Below are positions 31,287 through 39,102 of a stretch of 39,169 nucleotides of DNA, one piece after another; position 1 is the stretch's first letter; each line of letters opens with the position of its first letter. A model generated the notes under the pieces. It was not told the DNA's origin. It worked only from the letters and a program-made list of their open reading frames with translations, and made no database searches. This stretch comes from an uncultured Bacteroidales bacterium. GTDB taxonomy: Bacteria; Bacteroidota; Bacteroidia; Bacteroidales; F082. The stretch spans positions 1 to 39,169 of the forward strand of contig ONKA01000002.1 of NCBI GenBank assembly GCA_900318265.1, read 5' to 3'. The translations under genes were made by a program, and so were the position numbers.

Positions 31287-33020
31287 ATGAAAAAGCATTT
31301 TATTCTCTCAATGCTGCTCGCAGTCGGGATGACGGTTGCGGCACAGACCCCTTGGAACGGCACGGTCGCCGAAGCCTACGACGGCGGCGACGGCACGCCT
31401 GAAAACCCTTACCAGATTGCGACGGCTGAACAACTGGCGTTGTTGGCCCAACAAACCGAAGATGGCACTGGAGGTGATGCCTGTTATGTGCTTACCAATG
31501 ACATTTGTCTCAATGAAGGCGATACCCTCTATTGGACACCTATTGGTCTGACGGGTACATTTAGGGGTGTTTTTGACGGCGACCAACACTCCATCAGTGG
31601 TATGTACGAAAACGGGTTTAAACTGTCTGGTTTGTTTGGATATACGGAAAACGCCACGATAAAAAACGTCAGGATTGAAAAAGCCACCGTCATGGAATAT
31701 GATCAGGCTTTTGTATATATTGCCATCGGTGGTATTCTCGTCGGCAAGGCGAAAAACACCCATATCTTGGATTGCTCGGTGGAAGGCTGGATTGAGATTT
31801 TTAGTGCTAAACCAAGCGGAGGTTTGGTTGGACAATGCGAAGTTGACGTCAACGATACGGTCTTCATTAAAAACTGTGTAAACTATGCCAGTGTTACCTG
31901 GAACGAATGCACTGGAGGTGTGGTCGGAAAGACGATTGTCAATAACGGGCATCTTGTTATAGACAATTGTGCCAATAATGGCTATATTAAGGGTTGGACT
32001 TTTTCAGGAGGTATGGTTGGCAATGGCGATTTTATCATCAAAAACTGCCACAACTTTGGCGAAATCGTTTCGGAAGGTACCGCAGGAGGTATGGCGGGAC
32101 AAGGAGGGCTAAACTGTTTGATCACCTATTGTTTCAATCATGAGTCGGGCGTAATCACGGGCGGCATGAATACAGGAGGCATTATTGGCACAGCGATAAA
32201 AACCGTCATGTCATGCTGTGGTAACGCGGCACTCATTACAGGAGTCAATGATGACGAAATCATGGTTGGAGGCATCTCAGGAGCCGACGGCACCATTTAT
32301 AACTGCTTCAACCGCGGTGATTTGACCGCTGTTTTCACAGAAGATCCTCTTTTGATCCAAATGGGAGGCATAACAAGCACTCCACTTCACGATGAACAAA
32401 TTCGAAACGTATATAACGCAGGCGCAATCATCAAGCCATCGAATCCAGACATCCCGAATTCATGGTACGGGCATGTTCTTCCAGCCATATTTAGCGACAC
32501 GTTGATCAGCAATTGCTATTGGATTGGTAACGAATCGTTTACGCCGTATGTTTACAACATTGGGGTCAGCAACTGGACGCTCCTTCCTGGCTCGTCGGTT
32601 TTCGGTCCAGGTGCAACGCCAACTACATGGGTGCTCGACGAGGCGCAATATGGCACCACCGACTTGGTTGAGGCATTGAACGCCGGCGCCATGGGCCAAT
32701 GCACATGGGTGGAAGATGTGGATGGCGAGAATGCCGGCTATCCCATCTTCGGCCTCTTGGATCCAAATCGCGTTGATGAAATCGTGGAGAGCCCATTCCA
32801 GGTCTATCCCAATCCGACCAACGGCATCTTGTTTGTAGAGACGCGGCGCGCCACGTCTCTACAAAAGGCAACAGAATACCGCATCACCAACCTCATGGGC
32901 CAAACCCTGCAATCAGGCCGCATCGCGAGCGACCGTCAACAATTGGACGTGTCGGCCTTGCCTGCCGGCATGTATCTTCTCACCATCGACGGCACGACGG
33001 TGAAATTTATTGTGAAATAA
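31287..33020 (+). CDS. Secreted GLUG-repeat protein with T9SS sorting domain
   Basis: This 577-aa protein has a signal peptide (MKKHFILSMLLAVGMTVAAQ). Its body is repeated beta-strand units of GLUG type (GGLVGQ, GGVVGK, GGMVGN, GGMAGQ, GGIIGT), expected to form a right-handed beta-helix, as in many adhesins. A CTD with YPNPTNG begins at about residue 506 and ends KFIVK. The CTD contains a translated copy of palindrome B (32832-32865) giving VETRRATSLQK right after YPNPTNGILF. This gene begins a run of surface cargo genes; the next starts 21 bases after its stop. The ligand is unknown. Confidence 0.85.
   Translation: MKKHFILSMLLAVGMTVAAQTPWNGTVAEAYDGGDGTPENPYQIATAEQLALLAQQTEDGTGGDACYVLTNDICLNEGDTLYWTPIGLTGTFRGVFDGDQHSISGMYENGFKLSGLFGYTENATIKNVRIEKATVMEYDQAFVYIAIGGILVGKAKNTHILDCSVEGWIEIFSAKPSGGLVGQCEVDVNDTVFIKNCVNYASVTWNECTGGVVGKTIVNNGHLVIDNCANNGYIKGWTFSGGMVGNGDFIIKNCHNFGEIVSEGTAGGMAGQGGLNCLITYCFNHESGVITGGMNTGGIIGTAIKTVMSCCGNAALITGVNDDEIMVGGISGADGTIYNCFNRGDLTAVFTEDPLLIQMGGITSTPLHDEQIRNVYNAGAIIKPSNPDIPNSWYGHVLPAIFSDTLISNCYWIGNESFTPYVYNIGVSNWTLLPGSSVFGPGATPTTWVLDEAQYGTTDLVEALNAGAMGQCTWVEDVDGENAGYPIFGLLDPNRVDEIVESPFQVYPNPTNGILFVETRRATSLQKATEYRITNLMGQTLQSGRIASDRQQLDVSALPAGMYLLTIDGTTVKFIVK
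32832..32865 (+). repeat. Repeat B palindrome inside a CTD
   Basis: TTTGTAGAGACG pairs with CGTCTCTACAAA around GCGGCGCGCCA-type bases. It is the same element as at 19782, here translated within the sorting domain of the GLUG protein. Confidence 0.85.
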
Positions 33021-33041
33021 ACGATTAAAAATCAACAGAGT

Positions 33042-34721
33042 ATGAAATGTATCATTAAACTATTGGCCGTAATTGTTCTCGCTTTGGTTTTCGGAGGCAA
33101 GGCCGTTGCCCAGGAATGGGAAATCGCGCACGAATACGCCTATTCCGACACTTGCATTTTCAACTACTATGAGGCCAAAGAAATGGCCAATGGCAATATC
33201 GCTGTCGAGTCCTACATGGCTTACAAAAGCGGTGTGGGCGACTTCTACTCGCTGCAACCTGCTGTCGCTGTCATTGAGCCTGAAAACGGTCGTCGCAGCA
33301 TACATCAGTCTTATTTCAAGCCTGGCTATTATACCAGCAACATTCCGTATGTCTTTGAGAAAGACGGCACGCTCTATCTCCTTGCCACCTACACGCCCGA
33401 CCACGATTTCACCTATTTCAACTACTTCAAAAACTATGAGGAGCAATCCGACAAAGCCTATCTTGGTCTCTACCGCCTTGATGACCACCTTGACATTGCA
33501 GAAAGCTACGAAACCACAATAGCTATTGATACCTTCGAACTGCGCAACAACGGCAACTGGCAGAGTCTGCCCAACGACTACAGCGGCAGCCTGTTCCTTT
33601 TCTCGGCTTTGCAAGAGGATGATGCTATCGTGGGCGCATACGTTAAGCGGCGCAGCCTTGGTCACGACTTGGTGCACGACAGTCTGTTCTTCTTCCGCAT
33701 GAATTATCAAGGCGACATCATCCATCAAGTGAGCTACCCGATGAAAAGCGACAACACCAGTCTGTCGCGTACTTTCTTCTTGCGAAGGCACCATCTTGTC
33801 AAGAATGGCAGCGGCTTCATCTTCTACGACTTGTCCAACAATAGTACTATATCTGGTAAAGCTGAAAACAACGATTACGACAACGAAGGTTTCGCATTAT
33901 ACCTTGACCACGATTTCAACTGCGTGAACGCCAAGGCGTTCTGTCATTACAACAATCACTACAGCAACCGGTTCTATGATATGTCGGTCATTCGCAGCCA
34001 TTATGGCACCACCTACATCGCCACCGAGTTCTTTGATGAAAACCAGTCGTCATCGGGGATTTCGAGTTGTGCCCTATACGAATATGACGACGGCGACGGC
34101 AAGTTGAGTTATTTGAATATGCTGAACCACGTGCATAGATATCAGTTCAACCGTATGGACTTCACGCCGCAGAAAGGTGTCGACATCTGCCCCACGGACT
34201 GGACGCTGTATTTCGGCTATACCTTGAATGCCGTTACTGCCAGCAGCGACTCGTGGATGATGATAGAGCACCTGTATGCCCATTTCGACACCATCAGCAC
34301 GATGTATTATGACCTCAAGATCCCACGTTGCCGCAGCTTTATGTCGGCCATCACCGCCACTCGCGACGGCGGCTGCATGATTGTTTATAATGCCAAGAAC
34401 CTTGACCAGACAGACCAACGTTGGAGTTGTGTCACCAAATTTCCCGCCGAGGCTTTCGTAGGCATCGACGAGGCCCACGACAATGGCCTGAAAGTCGCCA
34501 TCGCTTATCCCAATCCCGGAAAGGATGTGCTAAATATCAGGACTGGATTGAAGAATGCGCGGGTGGAGGTGTATGATATGAATGGAAGGATGGCTTATAG
34601 GCAGGAGATTACGGAGAATGTCACCGCCATCAATACGACGGATTGGGCTGAGGGCGTTTATGTTTGGAAGGTAATTGTAGATGGGAAGGAAACGGAAGTT
34701 GGGAAGTGGATTAAGGAATGA
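33042..34721 (+). CDS. Secreted protein of unknown function with T9SS sorting domain
   Basis: This 559-aa protein has a signal peptide (MKCIIKLLAVIVLALVFGGKAVAQ) and a long central region rich in aromatic and acidic residues. Strand-like repeats such as LYLLATY, FFFRMNYQGDI and GFALYLDHDF suggest a beta-propeller, but no known motif is clear. The CTD starts at about residue 485 with AYPNPGKDVLNIRTGLKNAR and ends GKWIKE. The frameshifted gene at 36271 carries a CTD of almost identical DNA, and both have a preceding VGIDEAH / VGIEEAH linker, so the two cargoes are related at least at their ends. It is 21 bases from the upstream gene and probably in its operon. Confidence 0.82.
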   Translation: MKCIIKLLAVIVLALVFGGKAVAQEWEIAHEYAYSDTCIFNYYEAKEMANGNIAVESYMAYKSGVGDFYSLQPAVAVIEPENGRRSIHQSYFKPGYYTSNIPYVFEKDGTLYLLATYTPDHDFTYFNYFKNYEEQSDKAYLGLYRLDDHLDIAESYETTIAIDTFELRNNGNWQSLPNDYSGSLFLFSALQEDDAIVGAYVKRRSLGHDLVHDSLFFFRMNYQGDIIHQVSYPMKSDNTSLSRTFFLRRHHLVKNGSGFIFYDLSNNSTISGKAENNDYDNEGFALYLDHDFNCVNAKAFCHYNNHYSNRFYDMSVIRSHYGTTYIATEFFDENQSSSGISSCALYEYDDGDGKLSYLNMLNHVHRYQFNRMDFTPQKGVDICPTDWTLYFGYTLNAVTASSDSWMMIEHLYAHFDTISTMYYDLKIPRCRSFMSAITATRDGGCMIVYNAKNLDQTDQRWSCVTKFPAEAFVGIDEAHDNGLKVAIAYPNPGKDVLNIRTGLKNARVEVYDMNGRMAYRQEITENVTAINTTDWAEGVYVWKVIVDGKETEVGKWIKE

Positions 34722-34876
34722 AAATACCTTTGGAGGGATGAAAACAGATTGCGTGTTGTCAAAAAAATAGGGACAAGCCGTTTTACTGCTATTTTTCAAA
34801 TCATTGAAAAACAATATTTTGAAGAGTTGGCAACAAGAAAAAGTATGGACAAGGCAGGAGTTGCCCGTGAAAAGCT

Positions 34877-34906
34877 CTTGACAAGTAATCTTTATCATTA
34901 ACTTTG
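34877..34906 (+). promoter_or_regulatory. Bacteroidota-type promoter for the Asp-box cargo gene
   Basis: CTTG (34877-34880) is followed after 18 bases by TAACTTTG (34899-34906), 24 bases before the ATG at 34931. Both elements and the spacing fit the consensus. Confidence 0.65.
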
Positions 34907-34930
34907 CGAAAATATCAAAACCGAACCCCA

Positions 34931-36274
34931 ATGAAAGCAACGAAAATTTACACCCTGCTTGCGCTCCTGCTGATGGCGGGAGGGGCGACAAAGGCACAAC
35001 AATGGAAGTATCTCCAAACTGGAGTTGCTGAAGACCTTTACAATGTCTGCTGCATCGATGACAATACGATTTTTGTGTGTGGACAGAACGGGGTGATACT
35101 CAAATCAACCGACAGTGGTGCGCACTGGGCGGAGAAGTATCGCAGAACGGGTTGTCAAATGACAGAAATATGCTTTGCAGACGCGAATAATGGCTATGCG
35201 GTATGTGATTCCATATTAGACATTTACACGGAAGTCCATCAGTGGTTTTTGGTAAAGACCTATGATGGAGGCGAAACTTGGAATGAAGTGGGCGAGCCCA
35301 TTCTCTCATGGGTTGATAGCTACACCACATTAATCAGGCAATTTGTCCGTGCTGAATTGTTTTTGAATGATACTGATAATTTGGTGGTAGCTGTCTCATT
35401 CGATGGCATCTACAAAAGCACCGATGGTGGTGCTACCATGAGAAAACTGGACGTTGATTTCACCATCAATGAGACAAGAGGGATTTTTTTTGAGGACAAT
35501 GTTGGGTATCTGCTATGGGATTATGGAAATGATGATTTCCTGTTTCCAGAAGAAAGATGTGCCGGGGTGGCGAAAACGGAAGACTTTGGTGAGACATGGG
35601 TTTTGAAGGAAAATGTCACGGACATTACAGAGGGGATAAGTTATGCCCATTTTTACGACAAGAATCACATAAGATTGTTTGGCGAATTTCAATTCTCCGA
35701 GTACGACTACTATGGCATATTGGATACTTATGACGGTTTTGACTCCTTTGAAACGGTAGGTGGTGAAACCTCTGGATATTTCCAATTCTATGAAGAATAC
35801 ATAAGAGCCAAGTTCACCGAGAACGGGTGGGGAGTATCCATGCTATGGGAGGAAGATATGCCAGGAGTCGGCAGAAGTGTCGCATATACTGAAGACGACG
35901 GCTTGTCATGGACTTTTTATTCTGGATATGGTCTTCCCACATACAGGCTTTATGACATTGACGGAACCGACACCACTTTCTACATTTCGTGTGCCGGAGG
36001 AAATGTCCTTAAAAGCCGCCAATTCACGCTTATGGGCACAGGAGAAAACGTTTCGCAGGTGGTCGCAGTTTATCCCAATCCAGCAAGGGATAGAGTTGTA
36101 ATTGAAGGCATTGAAGCTGTTGAGATACAAGTTTACAACACCCTTGGACGGGTGGTGAAGACCGTGCGGGGGACGAATGAAATCCCCGTTGCAGACTTGC
36201 CGCAAGGGGTTTTTATGCTGCGCATTATGGATGCTGAAGGAAAAGTTTACACTAACAAAATCACGAAACGATGA
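34931..36274 (+). CDS. Secreted Asp-box beta-propeller protein with T9SS sorting domain
   Basis: This 447-aa protein starts at ATG 34931, which opens the signal peptide MKATKIYTLLALLLMAGGATKAQ. It shows about five Asp-box-like motifs (KSTDSGAHW, KTYDGGETW, KSTDGGATM, KTEDFGETW, YTEDDGLSW), the pattern of sialidase/BNR and Ycf48-type propellers. No sialidase catalytic residues can be claimed. The CTD begins at about 380 (VYPNPARDRVVIEG) and ends NKITKR. Its TGA overlaps the ATG of the next gene, giving translational coupling. The function is unknown; surface binding is an inference. Confidence 0.82.
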   Translation: MKATKIYTLLALLLMAGGATKAQQWKYLQTGVAEDLYNVCCIDDNTIFVCGQNGVILKSTDSGAHWAEKYRRTGCQMTEICFADANNGYAVCDSILDIYTEVHQWFLVKTYDGGETWNEVGEPILSWVDSYTTLIRQFVRAELFLNDTDNLVVAVSFDGIYKSTDGGATMRKLDVDFTINETRGIFFEDNVGYLLWDYGNDDFLFPEERCAGVAKTEDFGETWVLKENVTDITEGISYAHFYDKNHIRLFGEFQFSEYDYYGILDTYDGFDSFETVGGETSGYFQFYEEYIRAKFTENGWGVSMLWEEDMPGVGRSVAYTEDDGLSWTFYSGYGLPTYRLYDIDGTDTTFYISCAGGNVLKSRQFTLMGTGENVSQVVAVYPNPARDRVVIEGIEAVEIQVYNTLGRVVKTVRGTNEIPVADLPQGVFMLRIMDAEGKVYTNKITKR

Positions 36275-37622
36275 GAAATATTAGACTATACGCCCTGCTT
36301 GCGCTCCTGATGATGGCGGGAGGGGTGACGATGCAGGCGCAAGAAATGAATGAAATCTTTGTCAGTGACACTCTGACCATCCAATACCTTCATCGTATTA
36401 ACGGCGGGTTCCTTGCCAAAGGCTATGGCCCGGAACCGTATAGGCAGTATCTCGTGAAATTCGATGACGAAGGTGAGGTACTTGGCTCGGTGTGTTGGCA
36501 TTCAACTGGACGGGACTTGATGTGCGCAGGTATGATGCCCTGTTTGAGCCGATGGCCGTCTGCTGTAAGGACGGGAGCGTCATCTTCTCATATTCGGTGG
36601 ACACCTTGTTTTCGGCATTGACCCAGGGCATCCGTATCTTGAAATTTGACACAGAGGGCAATATGGTTGCAGAAAGGCTTTTTGATGCCGCTCCCATGCA
36701 GGATGCCTATCCCGTGTTTTCTTCGCCCGACTCATTGGGATGCTGCATCATCATGCCCAATCCTAACCCACCGCTTGAAGAGGATTGCCATGTCCTTGAT
36801 GAAGATCTCAACATTGCTTTTGTCAAAGAACATATCAACTCACTTTCATACCCGAAGATGCTTATGGGTTATATGTATGTTTCGCTTAATCCTCATAACA
36901 ACAGATCATACGGAATTGGTTCGTTCAATATGCCTGCTTTTGGTGGGAATCCTGCCATCAAGCAGGACATCTTTATGACCGCGTTTGATGACAAGTTCAA
37001 TCAACTGGCATATTGTCTTGGGCCTGTCACCGACCTCAATGATGAACGCGCCTTACGCAAGGCCATTGACTACGGCAGTGATGGCAGCGTCTATATGTGT
37101 GGATATATGGATTATGGCAGCATCAACAATATATACATCACGCATTTTGACGAGAATTTGAACCAATTTGGCGAAATCTATTACCACGATGAGCAAAGGG
37201 CACTTACTCCATACAGTGTGTGCGCCTATCCCGAAGGTTGTTTGGTGTGTTGCGCGGGAATGAACAGGAGGACACAAGAAAGGGAAAATTGTATTTATCG
37301 CATCAAGGATGAGGTATTTGTTGGTATTGAAGAAGCACATAATGCAGGTTTCGCTGTGGCAATGGCTTATCCCAATCCTGGGAAGGATGTGCTGAACATC
37401 AGGACGGGATTGAAGAATGCGCGGGTGGAGGTGTATGATATGAATGGGAGGCTTGTTCACAATCAACAAATCACCGACAACATCACTTCGATAAATGTGG
37501 AAAACTGGTCTTCGGGGACTTATGTTTGGAAGGTGTATGCGGGCGTTTCGACGCTTCGACAAGGCTCAGCGACCTCAGGCTCAACGACCCTCGCGGAAAC
37601 AGGGAAATGGGTGAAGGAATAG
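36271..37622 (+). pseudogene. Frameshifted T9SS cargo gene
   Basis: This was one gene, now in two frames. The first part (from ATG 36271) has a signal peptide MRNIRLYALLALLMMAGGVTMQAQ and reads to VLGSVCW at about 36498, then runs into nonsense and stops at 36621. The second frame continues smoothly from about 36496 as AFNWTGLDVRRYDALFEP to a full CTD (AYPNPGKDVLNIRT...GKWVKE). Restoring one G in TTGG at 36496-36498 joins the two as ...CWAFNW.... The CTD is further altered by an in-frame copy of repeat A (37542-37600). It could be a genuine pseudogene, a phase-variable state or an assembly error. It is coupled to the preceding gene by ATGA. Confidence 0.8.
37542..37600 (+). repeat. Repeat A insertion in a CTD
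   Basis: Two direct, partly degenerate cores (TCGACAAGGCTCAGCGACC and CTCAGGCTCAACGACC) lie next to each other, following GTTTCGACGCTTCGAC. Translation gives VSTLRQGSATSGSTTLA between WKVYAG and GKWVKE. The sister CTD at 33042 has only VIVDGKETEV there. Confidence 0.8.
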
Positions 37623-37662
37623 TGATTTCCCAGCCGTGTAACGTTTCATAATGTTCAGGATC

Positions 37663-37690
37663 TTGCGCAAAAACCTTTGCTTTTGCGCAA
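37663..37690. terminator. Perfect 10-bp hairpin after the frameshifted cargo gene
   Basis: TTGCGCAAAA (37663-37672) and TTTTGCGCAA (37681-37690) are perfect inverted copies around the loop ACCTTTGC. It lacks a T tract on the right strand, so it may be a factor-dependent terminator or RNA-stabilising hairpin. Each arm also contains the self-palindrome TTGCGCAA, 20 bases apart, so a protein operator is an alternative. Confidence 0.5.
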
Positions 37691-37748
37691 ATTAGACAAC
37701 ATTATCTGAAAAGTATGGCTTTTTCGCGCTGTTTTTTTTGTTTTTTGT

Positions 37749-37756
37749 TATTTTTG
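37749..37756 (+). promoter_or_regulatory. -7 box of the promoter for the conserved secreted protein
   Basis: TATTTTTG matches TAnnTTTG, 26 bases before the ATG at 37783. The -33 region is only T-rich. Confidence 0.5.
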
Positions 37757-37782
37757 CGCCCTATTAATAAGGTAATCCCGCC

Positions 37783-39045
37783 ATGCGCAAACTATATCTC
37801 ATTCTTCTCCTTCTGGTCTTGGCTCTGCCTTCACGGGCGGCCTACCTGCTTATCCCCATGGACAACACCCAGACGAATCACCTGAAAGCCTACGGCGTGG
37901 CCTATTGGGTGCTGCAACGCGAAGTGGAGATCAGCTGGCTGCTCAACTATAGGGGAGGGAGCTACCTCATTCCTTACCACGAGATGTTTGAGCGCGAATG
38001 CAAGATGCGCAATGTGTCGTATAATGTCATCGCCGACGCGCAAGCTGATGCCATCCTCGCCGAAATCGCCGATCCAGGCGTCAATATGGATGAGATGAAA
38101 CTGCAAAAGGTGCCACGCATCGCAGTCTATGCGCCAAAAAACAACCTGCCTTGGGACGATGCCGTCACCCTCGTGCTGACCTACGCCGAGATCCCCTATG
38201 ACGTCATCTATGACGACGAGGTGCTGCAGGGCGTGCTGCCCACCTACGATTGGCTCCACCTGCATCACGAGGACTTCACGGGACAATATGGCAAGTTCTG
38301 GGCACGCTACCGCAACTATCCTTGGTATCAGGAGGATGTGCGTATGCAGGAAGCCACGGCACAACGCTGGGGTTTTACCAAGGTGTCGCAGCTGAAACTC
38401 GCCGTGGTGAAGAAGATCCGTGAGTTCGTGGCAGGCGGCGGCTACATGTTCTCCATGTGCTCCGCGCCCGACAGCTTCGACATTGCCCTTGCTGCCGATG
38501 GTCTCGACATCTGCGACTACATGTTCGACGGCGACCCCATCCGCAGCGGCGACCCGCAACGCCTCAACTACGACAACTGCTTCGCCTTCACCGACTTCAA
38601 GGTGTCGACCAACCCGCAGGAATATGAAGTCTCTAACATCGACGTCACCCAAGGCCGTTCGCGCTTGGTGAATGAGCAGAACGACTATTTCCTGCTCTTT
38701 GACTTTTCCGCCAAGTGGGACCCCGTGCCGACCATGCTCACCCAATGCCACGAACGCCTGGTGAAAGGCTTCATGGGGCAGACCACGGCCTTCAACAAGG
38801 CGACGGTCAAGCCGTCGGTGGTGGTCTTGGGCGACAACGGCGCCTTGAACGAGGACCGTTACATCCACGGCAACTTCGGCAACGGCTTCTGGACCTTCCT
38901 CGGCGGCCACGACCCCGAGGATTACCAGCACATCGTCGGCGACCCGCCCACCGAGCTCGACATGCACCCCAATTCACCGGGTTATCGCCTCATTTTGAAC
39001 AATATTTTGTTCCCCGCAGCAAAGAAAAAAGAACAGAAAACCTGA
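37783..39045 (+). CDS. Conserved secreted protein of unknown function
   Basis: This 420-aa protein begins with a signal peptide (MRKLYLILLLLVLALPSRAA). It resembles a Bacteroidota family often labelled 'asparagine synthetase B' in genome records; no glutamine amidotransferase or ATP-pyrophosphatase motif is visible, so that name looks misleading. Recognisable family segments are YLLIPMDNTQTNHLKAYG, NYRGGSYLIPY, LPWDDAVTLVLTYAEIPYD, YDWLHLHHEDFTGQYGKFW and GGGYMFSMCSAPDSFDIALA. The last two recall an alpha/beta fold with a flavodoxin/glutamine-amidotransferase-like Cys, but this is only a resemblance. It lacks a CTD and lipobox, so it is probably periplasmic. Confidence 0.82.
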   Translation: MRKLYLILLLLVLALPSRAAYLLIPMDNTQTNHLKAYGVAYWVLQREVEISWLLNYRGGSYLIPYHEMFERECKMRNVSYNVIADAQADAILAEIADPGVNMDEMKLQKVPRIAVYAPKNNLPWDDAVTLVLTYAEIPYDVIYDDEVLQGVLPTYDWLHLHHEDFTGQYGKFWARYRNYPWYQEDVRMQEATAQRWGFTKVSQLKLAVVKKIREFVAGGGYMFSMCSAPDSFDIALAADGLDICDYMFDGDPIRSGDPQRLNYDNCFAFTDFKVSTNPQEYEVSNIDVTQGRSRLVNEQNDYFLLFDFSAKWDPVPTMLTQCHERLVKGFMGQTTAFNKATVKPSVVVLGDNGALNEDRYIHGNFGNGFWTFLGGHDPEDYQHIVGDPPTELDMHPNSPGYRLILNNILFPAAKKKEQKT

Positions 39046-39052
39046 AAATGTT

Positions 39053-39060
39053 TATATTTG
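39053..39060 (+). promoter_or_regulatory. -7 box of the promoter for the last, partial gene
   Basis: TATATTTG matches TAnnTTTG, 42 bases before the ATG at 39103. No -33 element is recognisable. Confidence 0.45.
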
Positions 39061-39102
39061 CCGCTTTAAAAACAGAAAAGTAAAACGCTAAAATCATAGA
39101 CT

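Noticed and set aside
34792-34811. Inverted repeat TTTTTCAA...TTGAAAAA as a terminator of the 33042 gene
   Set aside because: The stem is A+T only and is not followed by a T tract, and the region is A+T-rich enough for such matches by chance.
34749-34901. Open frame of about 50 codons starting TTG and ending at the TAA within the -7 box before 34931
   Set aside because: The translated sequence looks protein-like (ending REKLLTSNLYH), but there is no ATG near its start, no recognised family, and the promoter for the next gene overlaps its end. It may be a gene remnant; the evidence is too weak to annotate.
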